64,000 bases of DNA from Bartonella sp. HY328 (lineage in GTDB: Bacteria; Pseudomonadota; Alphaproteobacteria; Rhizobiales; Rhizobiaceae). The position numbers were made by a program, and so were the translations under genes. The stretch is from positions 860,501 to 924,500 of the forward strand of contig NZ_CP104883.1 of the NCBI RefSeq assembly GCF_025449335.1, in the 5' to 3' direction. The notes under the pieces were generated by a model. The model had not been told where the DNA came from. It searched no databases and was given only the letters and a program-made list of their open reading frames with translations. Of this stretch, positions 7,949-15,570 are shown one piece after another (within the stretch, counting starts at the first letter, position 1; the number at the start of each line of letters is the position of its first letter).

Positions 7949-9448
7949 ATGGCAAAAATCGTTGAAACCGCTACAGGGCTGTTAGCTCTTACATTTGATG
8001 ACGTGCTTATCCAGCCAGGTCATTCAGAGGTTATGCCCGGTCAAGTCGATATTAGAACACGTATTGCCCGCGACATTGAACTTAATTTACCGCTATTATC
8101 CGCTGCTATGGACACTGTTACCGAAGCGCGTCTTGCCATTGCAATGGCGCAAGCTGGTGGTATTGGCGTTATTCACCGCAATATGACACCTGATGAACAA
8201 GCAGAACAAGTACGCCAAGTTAAAAAGTTCGAATCTGGTATGGTGGTCAATCCTGTAACTATCCATCCTGATGCGCCACTTTCTGAGGCGCGCCAAATCA
8301 TGAAAGCTTATGGAATTTCAGGTATTCCAGTGGTGGAACATAAGGGCGAAGCCAAGGGGCCAGGTCGTCTCGTCGGTATTTTGACCAATCGTGATGTGCG
8401 CTTTGCTTCAAATCCTAATCAAAAAATCTATGAATTGATGACACGCGAAAATCTGGTAACTGTGCGTGAAAATGTCACCCAAGAAGAAGCTAAGCGTTTA
8501 TTGCATCATCATCGCATTGAAAAGCTATTGGTGGTTGATGATCAAGGCCGCTGTGTTGGTCTTGTTACAGTTAAGGATATTGAGAAATCACAGTTAAATC
8601 CCCATGCATCTAAAGATGAACATGGTAGCTTACGTGCTGCTGCGGCATCAACGGTTGGCAAAGATGGCATGGAACGCGCCGAGCGTTTGATTGATGCCGG
8701 TGTTGACATTATTGTTATTGATACCGCCCATGGCCATTCACAGCGTGTCCTTGATTCCGTTGCTGAAATTCGCAAAATGGCAACGAATACCGCAATTATT
8801 GCTGGTAATGTTGCAACAGGTGACGCAACCCGTGCTTTGATTGATGCTGGTGCTGACGCAGTTAAGGTTGGCATTGGACCTGGCTCTATCTGCACAACGC
8901 GTATTGTTGCCGGTGTTGGTGTGCCACAGCTTGCAGCGATTATGGGCGCAGTCGAAGTTGCTCATAAGGCAGGTATTCCGGTTATTGCTGACGGTGGCAT
9001 TAAATATTCAGGTGATTTTGCCAAGGCTATTGCTGCTGGTGCTTGCGCTGCAATGGCAGGTTCGTTGCTTGCCGGTACCGAGGAAAGCCCAGGTGAAGTT
9101 TATCTTCATCAAGGTCGCTCATTCAAGGCCTATCGTGGCATGGGTTCAGTGGGCGCGATGGCGCGTGGATCAGCAGATCGTTACTTCCAAGCCGAAGTTC
9201 GCGATGAGCTTAAGCTTGTTCCAGAAGGTATCGAAGGGCAGGTTGCTTATAAGGGGCCAATTTCATCAGTCCTTCATCAGCTTGCCGGTGGTTTGCGCGC
9301 TTCTATGGGTTATGTTGGTGCCAAAACTATTTCTGAATTTCAAGAAAAAGCAACTTTTGTGCGCATTACTAATGCCGGTCTTCATGAAAGCCATACCCAT
9401 AATGTGGCGATTACTCGTGAAAGCCCGAATTATCCAAGTGCAAAATAA
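7949..9448 (+). CDS. guaB: Inosine-5'-monophosphate dehydrogenase
   Basis: Oxidises IMP to XMP with NAD+, the committed step to GMP. The 499-residue protein has the TIM-barrel start (LTFDDVLIQPGHSEVMP), two CBS domains inserted at about residues 95-210, the catalytic loop GIGPGSICTTRIV with the nucleophilic Cys near residue 315, and the flap region with MGSVGAM. The ATG at 7949 is preceded by AAAAGGGA and matches the conserved MAKI... beginning. It is transcribed alone and is followed by a hairpin at 9466. Confidence 0.97.
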   Translation: MAKIVETATGLLALTFDDVLIQPGHSEVMPGQVDIRTRIARDIELNLPLLSAAMDTVTEARLAIAMAQAGGIGVIHRNMTPDEQAEQVRQVKKFESGMVVNPVTIHPDAPLSEARQIMKAYGISGIPVVEHKGEAKGPGRLVGILTNRDVRFASNPNQKIYELMTRENLVTVRENVTQEEAKRLLHHHRIEKLLVVDDQGRCVGLVTVKDIEKSQLNPHASKDEHGSLRAAAASTVGKDGMERAERLIDAGVDIIVIDTAHGHSQRVLDSVAEIRKMATNTAIIAGNVATGDATRALIDAGADAVKVGIGPGSICTTRIVAGVGVPQLAAIMGAVEVAHKAGIPVIADGGIKYSGDFAKAIAAGACAAMAGSLLAGTEESPGEVYLHQGRSFKAYRGMGSVGAMARGSADRYFQAEVRDELKLVPEGIEGQVAYKGPISSVLHQLAGGLRASMGYVGAKTISEFQEKATFVRITNAGLHESHTHNVAITRESPNYPSAK

Positions 9449-9465
9449 TTATTTAAAATTCGATA

Positions 9466-9493
9466 AAAGAGCTGGTCATGGGATCAGCTCTTT
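9466..9493 (+). terminator. Hairpin after guaB
   Basis: Nine-base stem AAAGAGCTG / CAGCTCTTT with a 10-base loop, 18 bases after the guaB stop. The T tract is short, so it is a moderately convincing terminator and may also serve the convergent gene on the other strand. Confidence 0.65.
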
Positions 9494-9530
9494 GCCATTA
9501 TGTTGATTCAAGTCTTATAGTCTTGCTTTG

Positions 9531-10055
9531 TTAAGACTTTTTTGAGCATTCTTGGGTCTGTAGGCGCGGCAGAGAAAAGACTGCGAGAATGGTTAATGTA
9601 AAAACAATACCAGAAGCAATAAATCGTATTAAATTCCAAAACTGCCATGGTTGTGAATAGTTTTTCCAAATTAAGTCAGCTTTTTGGATATCTTCGGGTA
9701 TTACCACAGCAGCTAAAGCTACATTCATAGGCACATTTATAAGGGCTGTTAAAATGAAGCAAAAGCAAATATAAACGATACTTGCAACTGCAACCATTAA
9801 GGCACTTTTTTTATGGCGCACATAGAATAGTACAATGGCAGTACAACATAAAGCGATAGGTGTGCCAAAAAACGCCGGAGCAAAGACAGCGTTGCGGACC
9901 GAACTATTCATAGCTTGCATTGCATTTATTGCAATACGGGGATCTATTTTATCTAGTCCCCACATCGTCGAACAAAGCCAAGCATAAAAAAATCCAAATA
10001 TGGCCGCACTTAACAGCAGAGAAACCATAACCATGAAAAATGCGAAATTGCGCAT
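9531..10055 (-). CDS. DUF1772-type membrane protein
   Basis: A 174-residue protein with four predicted membrane helices. Features of the DUF1772 (anthrone-oxygenase-like) family are visible: GFFYAWLCSTMWGLDKIDPRIA..MQAMN, NVPMNVAL after the third helix, and the W..Y..PW.FWN.IR segment before the last helix. The ATG at 10055 has AAGGA six bases upstream and begins just before the first helix. It is divergent from a TetR regulator, with a double palindromic operator between them, so it is probably that regulator's target. Physiological role is unknown. Confidence 0.75.
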   Translation of the reverse strand: MRNFAFFMVMVSLLLSAAIFGFFYAWLCSTMWGLDKIDPRIAINAMQAMNSSVRNAVFAPAFFGTPIALCCTAIVLFYVRHKKSALMVAVASIVYICFCFILTALINVPMNVALAAVVIPEDIQKADLIWKNYSQPWQFWNLIRFIASGIVFTLTILAVFSLPRLQTQECSKKS

Positions 10056-10074
10056 ATTTATTCCTTTCAATAAG

Positions 10075-10116
10075 CGTAAACATTTGTACGCTTTATATTC
10101 CGTATAAATGTTTACG
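10075..10116. promoter_or_regulatory. Double palindromic operator between DUF1772 and tetR genes
   Basis: Two 16-base near-palindromes, CGTAAACATTTGTACG (10075-10090) and CGTATAAATGTTTACG (10101-10116), are inverted copies of each other with 26 bases centre to centre. They fill the 86-base divergent gap. A TetR-type repressor binding here could control both genes. Confidence 0.8.
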
Positions 10117-10141
10117 TTAAATGTAAAGGGGGCCTAACCAA

Positions 10142-10747
10142 ATGAAAGAAATGGTACGGCGTAGCCGAGAAATTTCAATATTTGAAGCTGCCTATGAGCA
10201 ATTAAAGCTGTATGGCTATGGTGGAGCATCGATGCTTCGTATTGCAAATGCTGCAAAAGCTTCTAATGAAACACTTTATCGTTGGTTTGGCGATAAGGAT
10301 GGTTTGTTTAAAGCTATGGTTAAAGAGAACGCTGCACAAACTTATCACACTTTAAAAGAAGCTATTGATCAGCATCAAGACGCTTGGCAAACTTTAGTAA
10401 ATATAGCACCAATTCTATTACGTATGATCTTAAGTGAGAAAGCAATATTGTTAAATCGCGCAGCAGCAGCTGATCCTAGTGGTGCTTTGGGTCTAGCAAT
10501 ATCTACCAGTGGTCGCGGCGAAATTAAAGCCTTATTAAATCAACTTATAAAACGCATTTGTACGGATGAAAGTCATAACGAAATTGAGGTAACAGAGTGG
10601 TTTTTAAGCTTGCTTGTTGGAGATCTCCAAACACTGCGGATTATCAATCAACAAGCGGAATTATCAGATATTGAGATTGAAATAAGATGTTTGAAAACTC
10701 TTGCAGCTTTGCGTTGTTTGCTTAACGACAAAGCTAAAATAGCTTAA
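10142..10747 (+). CDS. TetR-family transcriptional regulator
   Basis: A 201-residue one-component regulator. The N-terminal helix-turn-helix covers about residues 8-55 (FEAAYEQLKLYGYGGASMLRIANAAKASNETLYRWFGDKDGLF), with the typical TLYRWF recognition helix. The ligand-binding C-terminal half is helical and shows no recognised motif. The ATG at 10142 follows an AAAGGGGG ribosome site. The paired operators directly upstream suggest autoregulation and repression of the divergent DUF1772 gene (inference). Confidence 0.88.
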   Translation: MKEMVRRSREISIFEAAYEQLKLYGYGGASMLRIANAAKASNETLYRWFGDKDGLFKAMVKENAAQTYHTLKEAIDQHQDAWQTLVNIAPILLRMILSEKAILLNRAAAADPSGALGLAISTSGRGEIKALLNQLIKRICTDESHNEIEVTEWFLSLLVGDLQTLRIINQQAELSDIEIEIRCLKTLAALRCLLNDKAKIA

Positions 10748-11189
10748 TAATGATCAAAAATTGAAAATTCTTTTTGCTTAACATTATTGATGATTGCTTT
10801 TAATGTAGCGTAAGATGGTTTTATATTAAGCACTTTTGGCTGATGATCATTGGGCAATCATTGACCCTTGGTAGAAAATTTGGCTACGTCATATAAATTT
10901 TTGCAACGCTAATTGCACTTTGACCGATCAATGCCTGATTTTGCGATATTGAAAAATAAGCTTTATTTTATATAACGCTTTCGCGTCTCGTTTACGAAAA
11001 TTTGAAAGAAGTATCTTTTCTCTAATTGCCCGTTGAAAAAAAGAGGCTCAAACATAAAACAATTAAACTATCTAGTTTGGTATTAAAAAAAGAATACTAT
11101 AAATATAAAAAAGACCTATCTGATCGATCATGAAATCAGATAGGCCAAGTGGTTAGCTTGATTATAGCTAACGGGGATTGATGAAATTC
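10748..11189. other. Intergenic region between convergent genes
   Basis: About 440 AT-rich bases between the tetR stop and the SH3 gene stop. No coding sequence is supported. It contains the terminator of the minus-strand SH3 gene near 11113-11146; the rest (10748-11090) shows nothing I can identify. Confidence 0.5.
11100..11146 (-). terminator. Intrinsic terminator of SH3 gene
   Basis: On the minus strand a 10-base perfect stem (CCTATCTGAT / ATCAGATAGG, extended by one further G-C pair) is followed by TCTTTTTTATATTT. Classic rho-independent terminator 45 bases after the stop codon. Confidence 0.88.
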
Positions 11190-11642
11190 TTAACGCAAAT
11201 GTTGTGGCGCAATTTTAGCAACATTGATGCGATTGTGATTAGCAGCTTTTGCTTCTGATTGTTCAGGCACAATAGTGATTGAGATGTTTAAGCCAGCAGA
11301 AGCAGTACGGCCACCTGTTGCGCCAGCACTACCAGTTGCACCACCAGCACTCATTGAACGAGCTTGGCTATTTGCTGCAGCTAATTGGCCTGAAAGCTTG
11401 TTGGTTTCAACCCAACCTTTTTGGTTGCCAGCAGTTACATAGCACCAAGCTGAATTACAAACACCAACATTAACTTGTGTCCCCTTAGCAATATTGCTTG
11501 TTACAGTGGCACTTGATGCAGGTGCATTATGCAATGATAAAGCAGGGGCTGAAATTGTGGTTGCTTGTGCGCAAAGTGCGCCGCTGATAACTGCGATTGC
11601 TAGAGTTGACGCAGCGATGATTGATTTTGTAAAACGGTTCAT
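11190..11642 (-). CDS. Secreted SH3-domain protein
   Basis: A 150-residue protein with a signal peptide (MNRFTKSIIAASTLAIAVISGALCAQA) and a single SH3_3-like domain of about 60 residues (ALSLHNAPASSATVTSNIAKG to KGWVETNKL). The C-x4-WC motif (VCNSAWC) is shared with the SH3 protein at 6262-6876. A Gly/Ala/Ser-rich linker and a short basic tail follow. It is monocistronic with its own terminator. Likely periplasmic or envelope-bound; function unknown. Confidence 0.82.
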   Translation of the reverse strand: MNRFTKSIIAASTLAIAVISGALCAQATTISAPALSLHNAPASSATVTSNIAKGTQVNVGVCNSAWCYVTAGNQKGWVETNKLSGQLAAANSQARSMSAGGATGSAGATGGRTASAGLNISITIVPEQSEAKAANHNRINVAKIAPQHLR

Positions 11643-12029
11643 GATCTTTATCCTTAAATTTTTATGGAAGAACCGCTCAAACCAATGAATTTAAATAAAG
11701 CTTCTCTATTCGCGAAAACTCGTTTCGCGCTTAAATGCTTCAAATTTTGACAAGGTTAGATCGTTAACGGGAAAGGCTTTTGGCTTCCTGTTGCTAAATT
11801 CTTCGGGGTTGTTTGGTTAATTGTTTAAGCTGCCTTTTAGTAAAGGTTGGCTTTTTTGCCATTTGTCAGCGTTCTTGCAATCATAACGGCTTAGCCGGCA
11901 AAAGGTTCCCAAAAAAGTTTACAAAAAGTAAATAATTTAAAAAAAAATGCAGAACTAAAAAATATTTATATAAATCAATTAGATGTAGTAATAACTAGTG
12001 AATTTTTATTGCGCACTAGTTATTAATAT
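11643..12029. other. Intergenic region upstream of SH3 gene
   Basis: Promoter region for the minus-strand SH3 gene and 3' region of the HerA-like ATPase gene. It contains a 7-base inverted repeat, CGCGAAA / TTTCGCG with a 5-base loop, at 11711-11729, about 70 bases before the SH3 start, which could be an operator. No small gene was seen. Confidence 0.5.
11989..12025 (-). terminator. Hairpin after HerA-like ATPase gene
   Basis: Perfect 12-base stem TAATAACTAGTG / CACTAGTTATTA with a 13-base loop, starting four bases past the stop codon on the minus strand. The T run downstream is interrupted, so termination strength is uncertain. Confidence 0.65.
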
Positions 12030-13562
12030 TTATTCAGCGGCAGTTGGTTGGCCAGAAGTCACATCATCAGGTTGCTCTGGATCACCTGCGGCAGTTTCCA
12101 AGCCAAGATCAGGAAAAACAACAATGCGCTTGCCAGAAAAATCAGTGCGTACGACAACAAGACCGCGCTCTTCAAAATAGGTAAGCAAACGGCGGGCGCG
12201 AGAATGGGAATATGTACCATAAATACGAGCGAGGGTTGCGTCCCCCGGGCAGGGGGCGCCCGTCACAGCGGCTTGCGCTACGGTTAAAAACACACCTTGT
12301 ACATCATCGGTCAAGGTTTTGGATAATTCAAGCGCCTGTTGCCAGCCTTCACCTGATGCGGTCTCATCATCAATACTGGCTTGCGCAACCGCTAATTTGC
12401 GACGAAACTGTGCAAGATCAAGCGGCTCCCCCGGTACACGGTGGATGCGGCAGCGGACAAGAAAATCTTGATAAAGTACTGCAACAGAGCGGTAGGCTGC
12501 ATCAGGATCGTTAACAATCTCACGCATGACACTTTCGAACTGTGCTTCTTTTTCTGCCTTACCAATTTCTGGAAAGAGAGGGGCTTCATCCTCTGGCTCT
12601 TCTTGGCGCATCCGTACAACTTCTTCTAATATTTCAGAAGTTGGCTTTGGAGGTGGTACTGGCGCAGGCCGGCGCGGCGCTATGCGAATTTCACTTGGCA
12701 AAGGTGTAAAGATTAATTCCTGCGCATCAATTGGTGCATCAGGTAGTGGCATTAATTTAGGGCTGGATGAACGAGCAGAGGTTTCCACATCTCCAATTTT
12801 AATTGGAAATGGCCGGCGCGATAAAGCAGGCCCAAGGGCAATAAAGTGCCCGCGTTCAAGATCACGGAACATCTCGGCTTGTCGGCGTTCCATGCCAAGA
12901 AGATCGGCAGCGCGTGCCATATCAATATCAAGAAAGGTACGCCCCATCAAAAAGTTGGAGGCTTCCGCCGCAACATTTTTTGCAAGTTTTGCAAGGCGCT
13001 GCGTTGCAATAACGCCAGCAAGGCCACGTTTACGGCCGCGACACATTAAATTGGTCATTGCGCCAAGTGAAATTTTACGGGCTTCATCTGACACTTCACC
13101 GCCGGCGGCAGGGGCAAAAAGCTGTGCTTCATCCACCACCACTAACATCGGGTACCAATGATCGCGTTCGGCATCAAAAAGACCGCCCAAAAAAGCAGCG
13201 GCAGCGCGCATTTGTTGCTCGGCATCTAATCCTTCAAGGTTTAATACCACCGATACACGGTGTTGACGAATACGGCCAGCGATACGGGTCAATTCATTTT
13301 CAGTGCGCGTGGCCTCAACCACCACGTGGCCGAATCGATCGGCAAGAGTTACAAAATCGCCTTCAGGATCAATAATACATTGTTGTACCCAATCAGCGCT
13401 TTGCTCAAGAAGACGGCGTAAAAGATGTGACTTACCAGAGCCAGAGTTACCCTGCACCAAAAGGCGGGTTGCCAATAGCTCTTCAAGGTCAAGCGTCGCT
13501 GGAGCTGCTTTACCCAAAGCAGCATCCTTGGTCGCCACACCCATATTGATATCAACTTTCAT
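12030..13562 (-). CDS. HerA/DUF87-like P-loop ATPase
   Basis: A 510-residue cytosolic ATPase of the HerA/FtsK superfamily (COG0433-like). Walker A is GNSGSGKS at residues 38-45; Walker B is LVVVDEAQLF near residue 140-148; a downstream VIATQR segment is the usual sensor. The C-terminal third has acidic linkers and a winged-helix-like end (LARIYGTYSHSRARRLLTYFEERGLVVV). Stand-alone alphaproteobacterial members have no proven role; no NurA-like nuclease is adjacent. The ATG at 13562 has GGAG six bases upstream; the longer frame is not needed. It is divergent from rplY. Confidence 0.8.
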   Translation of the reverse strand: MKVDINMGVATKDAALGKAAPATLDLEELLATRLLVQGNSGSGKSHLLRRLLEQSADWVQQCIIDPEGDFVTLADRFGHVVVEATRTENELTRIAGRIRQHRVSVVLNLEGLDAEQQMRAAAAFLGGLFDAERDHWYPMLVVVDEAQLFAPAAGGEVSDEARKISLGAMTNLMCRGRKRGLAGVIATQRLAKLAKNVAAEASNFLMGRTFLDIDMARAADLLGMERRQAEMFRDLERGHFIALGPALSRRPFPIKIGDVETSARSSSPKLMPLPDAPIDAQELIFTPLPSEIRIAPRRPAPVPPPKPTSEILEEVVRMRQEEPEDEAPLFPEIGKAEKEAQFESVMREIVNDPDAAYRSVAVLYQDFLVRCRIHRVPGEPLDLAQFRRKLAVAQASIDDETASGEGWQQALELSKTLTDDVQGVFLTVAQAAVTGAPCPGDATLARIYGTYSHSRARRLLTYFEERGLVVVRTDFSGKRIVVFPDLGLETAAGDPEQPDDVTSGQPTAAE

Positions 13563-13715
13563 TAAAACTCCAGACCACGGGTCTATTAACGGCAATCTAA
13601 GGGCAATCATAATGCGGCCGCAAGATCAATAAGCCGTAGTGGTAAATGATTCTGTCAGACATTTAGCATTTTTTTGGCACAAATTGTGAATTTTTCAATA
13701 AAAAACCCACAACTC

Positions 13716-13744
13716 TTGCAAGTGAGGCAAGTTTGCTTTATAGC
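13716..13744 (+). promoter_or_regulatory. Probable sigma-70 promoter of rplY
   Basis: TTGCAA, a 17-base spacer and TATAGC. Placing transcription near 13751 gives an rplY leader of about 138 bases. Seen by eye; not tested against a weight matrix. Confidence 0.6.
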
Positions 13745-13750
13745 AAGCCA

Positions 13751-13888
13751 TCCGCGTAGACACCCTTGGAGGCAACGCGGAATGCAGGCATTTCCCGTTT
13801 TCGTTGAAAAATTACTCAAACAGGCATGATTTGCTGCATATTTTCAACTTAAGTTGAAAATCTCCATAACACTTGAAAGGATACAGCC
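13751..13888 (+). promoter_or_regulatory. Structured 5' leader of rplY
   Basis: Holds a hairpin with a CCGCGT / ACGCGG stem at 13752-13780 and a 22-base perfect palindrome at 13840-13861 (half-site ATTTTCAACTT) that ends 27 bases before the rplY ATG. A related half-site, CGTTGAAAAATT, lies at 13802. The palindrome could be a protein operator or an RNA hairpin controlling L25 synthesis; neither is proven. Confidence 0.55.
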
Positions 13889-14500
13889 ATGAGTAAGGGC
13901 TATACACTCAAGGCCGAGAAGCGCGATCGGGTTGGTAAGGGGTCCTCCCGCGAACTTCGCCGCAACGGTCTTATTCCTGCAGTCATCTATGGTGACAAGC
14001 AAGAACCTATTGCAATTTCCGTTCCCTATAAGGAAGTTTTCTACAAGATTCATGGCGGCGGTTTCCGTACAACTGTTGCAACTATTGATCTTGATGGTAA
14101 AAAAATTCAGGTATTGCCTAAGGATTATCAACTTAATCCAGTAAGCGATGCTCCTCTTCATGTTGATTTCTTGCGCGTTTCCGCAAAGTCAGTTGTTGAA
14201 GTGAACGTTCCTGTGCATTTCATCAATGAAGAAGCTGCCCCTGGTATCAAGCGCGGCGGCGTTCTCAATGTTGTTCGTCACGATGTTGAACTTTTGGCTC
14301 CTGCAAATGCAATTCCAGAAGCAATCACTGTTGACCTTACCGGTTATGAAATTGGTGATTCTATCCATATTTCTGCAGTTAAATTGCCTGCAAAAGTTGA
14401 AACCGTTATCCAAGATCGCGATTTCACCATTGCAACAATCGTAGCTCCTGCTGCTCTTACATCTGAAGAAGCTGCTGAAGAAGCTGCTGCAAGCGAATAA
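13889..14500 (+). CDS. rplY: 50S ribosomal protein L25 (CTC form)
   Basis: Binds 5S rRNA in the large ribosomal subunit. The 203-residue protein is the long CTC-type L25: an N-terminal 5S-binding domain (KAEKRDRVGKGSSRELRRNGLIPAVIYG) and a C-terminal beta domain, ending in an acidic Glu/Ala tail (EEAAEEAAASE). The ATG at 13889 follows GAAAGGA. A strong terminator follows, yet pth lies close behind, the common alphaproteobacterial rplY-pth order. Confidence 0.97.
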   Translation: MSKGYTLKAEKRDRVGKGSSRELRRNGLIPAVIYGDKQEPIAISVPYKEVFYKIHGGGFRTTVATIDLDGKKIQVLPKDYQLNPVSDAPLHVDFLRVSAKSVVEVNVPVHFINEEAAPGIKRGGVLNVVRHDVELLAPANAIPEAITVDLTGYEIGDSIHISAVKLPAKVETVIQDRDFTIATIVAPAALTSEEAAEEAAASE

Positions 14501-14505
14501 TATTT

Positions 14506-14529
14506 AAAGGGGAGTTCACTCCCCTTTTT
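14506..14529 (+). terminator. Intrinsic terminator of rplY
   Basis: AAAGGGGAGT / ACTCCCCTTT stem with a two-base centre and a T5 tract, starting six bases after the stop codon. Confidence 0.9.
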
Positions 14530-14546
14530 CTCTATGTGAGACAATT

Positions 14547-14593
14547 TAAAGCATTTTAGGCTTAAACATTTTGTTTATGCGTAAAATGCTTTA
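14547..14593. repeat. Inverted repeat between rplY and pth
   Basis: Perfect 12-base arms TAAAGCATTTTA / TAAAATGCTTTA separated by 23 bases, followed by a T6 stretch. It may be a second terminator or an intergenic palindromic element; the AAAGCATTTT core recurs elsewhere in gaps of this window (for example near 7720 and 23235). Confidence 0.6.
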
Positions 14594-14665
14594 TGTTTTT
14601 TATGGTAATTGTTACCCAATTCTTTAAATCAATATTCAAATATTTGTATTATACTGCGAGGCATC

Positions 14666-15403
14666 ATGCTGCTTATTGCTGGTTTAGGTAATCCTGGCGC
14701 ACAATATGCGCATAACCGTCATAATATCGGCTTTATGGCGGTGGATGACATTCAACAGCGCCACAATTTTTCCCCTTGGAGTAAAAAATTCCATGCCCTT
14801 ATTAGTGAGGGAAAAATAAATGATCGCAAAATCCTGTTGATTAAGCCTCAAACCTATATGAACCTATCGGGCCAATCAATTGGTGAAGCCATGCGCTTTT
14901 ATAAAGTGCCGCTTGAAAATCTCATTGTAATTCATGATGAATTAGATTTACCCGCAGGCAAAGTACGGATTAAAACAGGTGGTGGCTCTGGTGGTCACAA
15001 CGGCATAAAATCAATTGATGCTCATTGTGGCGCAAATTATCGCCGCTTACGCTTAGGGATCGGCCATCCGGGGCAAAAAGAACTCGTCCATAATCATGTT
15101 CTTGGTGATTTTGCCAAAGTGGATAATGATTGGCTTGAAGAGTTATTAAAAAAAATTGCTGATAATATTGGCGACATTGCTGACAATAAAGATAGCCAGT
15201 TTATGAATAAAATATCTGGACAGCAAGATAACAACCCTAAAGCAAAAAAGCCCAAAGTTGATAAAGCTAAAACCGATGAAGGTGCAACAGAAAAGCCCAA
15301 ACAGCAAAGCAATGTAAGGGAAGCGCGCAGCGATAATCATCAACTCAAAGCAGCGGGCCCAATGGCAGACATGCTTAAAAAACTTTTTGGTAAAAAAGAT
15401 TAA
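14666..15403 (+). CDS. pth: Peptidyl-tRNA hydrolase
   Basis: Releases tRNA from peptidyl-tRNAs dropped by the ribosome. The catalytic His lies in HNRHNIGF, the Asp in HDELDLPAGK and the Asn in GGGSGGHNGIKS. The 245-residue protein exceeds the usual length of about 190: a Lys/Asp/Glu-rich tail of about 50 residues follows the core, as in related Hyphomicrobiales. The ATG at 14666 has GAGG upstream and gives the family start MLLIAGLGNPG; the longer frame adds an unrelated stretch. Confidence 0.96.
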   Translation: MLLIAGLGNPGAQYAHNRHNIGFMAVDDIQQRHNFSPWSKKFHALISEGKINDRKILLIKPQTYMNLSGQSIGEAMRFYKVPLENLIVIHDELDLPAGKVRIKTGGGSGGHNGIKSIDAHCGANYRRLRLGIGHPGQKELVHNHVLGDFAKVDNDWLEELLKKIADNIGDIADNKDSQFMNKISGQQDNNPKAKKPKVDKAKTDEGATEKPKQQSNVREARSDNHQLKAAGPMADMLKKLFGKKD

Positions 15404-15455
15404 CTAGCCTTTATTAATATTGCTGGTGTTTGCACAATACTACCAAGCGCGATAT

Positions 15456-15552
15456 TTGGTCTGACCAATATGACTTTATGGCTTATTTTTTGTCGTTGAC
15501 TTAAATAATTATCCATGTTTTAAAGTATATATATTTATATTGGTCTGACCAA
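15456..15552 (+). promoter_or_regulatory. lld operon promoter between two identical operators
   Basis: Two identical 13-base palindromes, TTGGTCTGACCAA, at 15456-15468 and 15540-15552, fit the FadR/PdhR/LldR-type consensus (TGGT-N3-ACCA). Their centres are 84 bases apart, close to eight helical turns. Between them lies TTGACT (15496-15501) and an A/T-rich -10 region near 15519-15530. The downstream operator touches the ribosome site of lldP. This matches the two-operator looping design known for E. coli lldPRD. Confidence 0.85.
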
Positions 15553-15570
15553 CCTTGGAGGAGGATGCAG

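Noticed and set aside
12030..13562. HerA-NurA DNA-end-resection or defence pair
   Set aside because: No NurA or Sir2/DUF4297 partner is adjacent; the gene is divergent from rplY and looks like a conserved alphaproteobacterial singleton.
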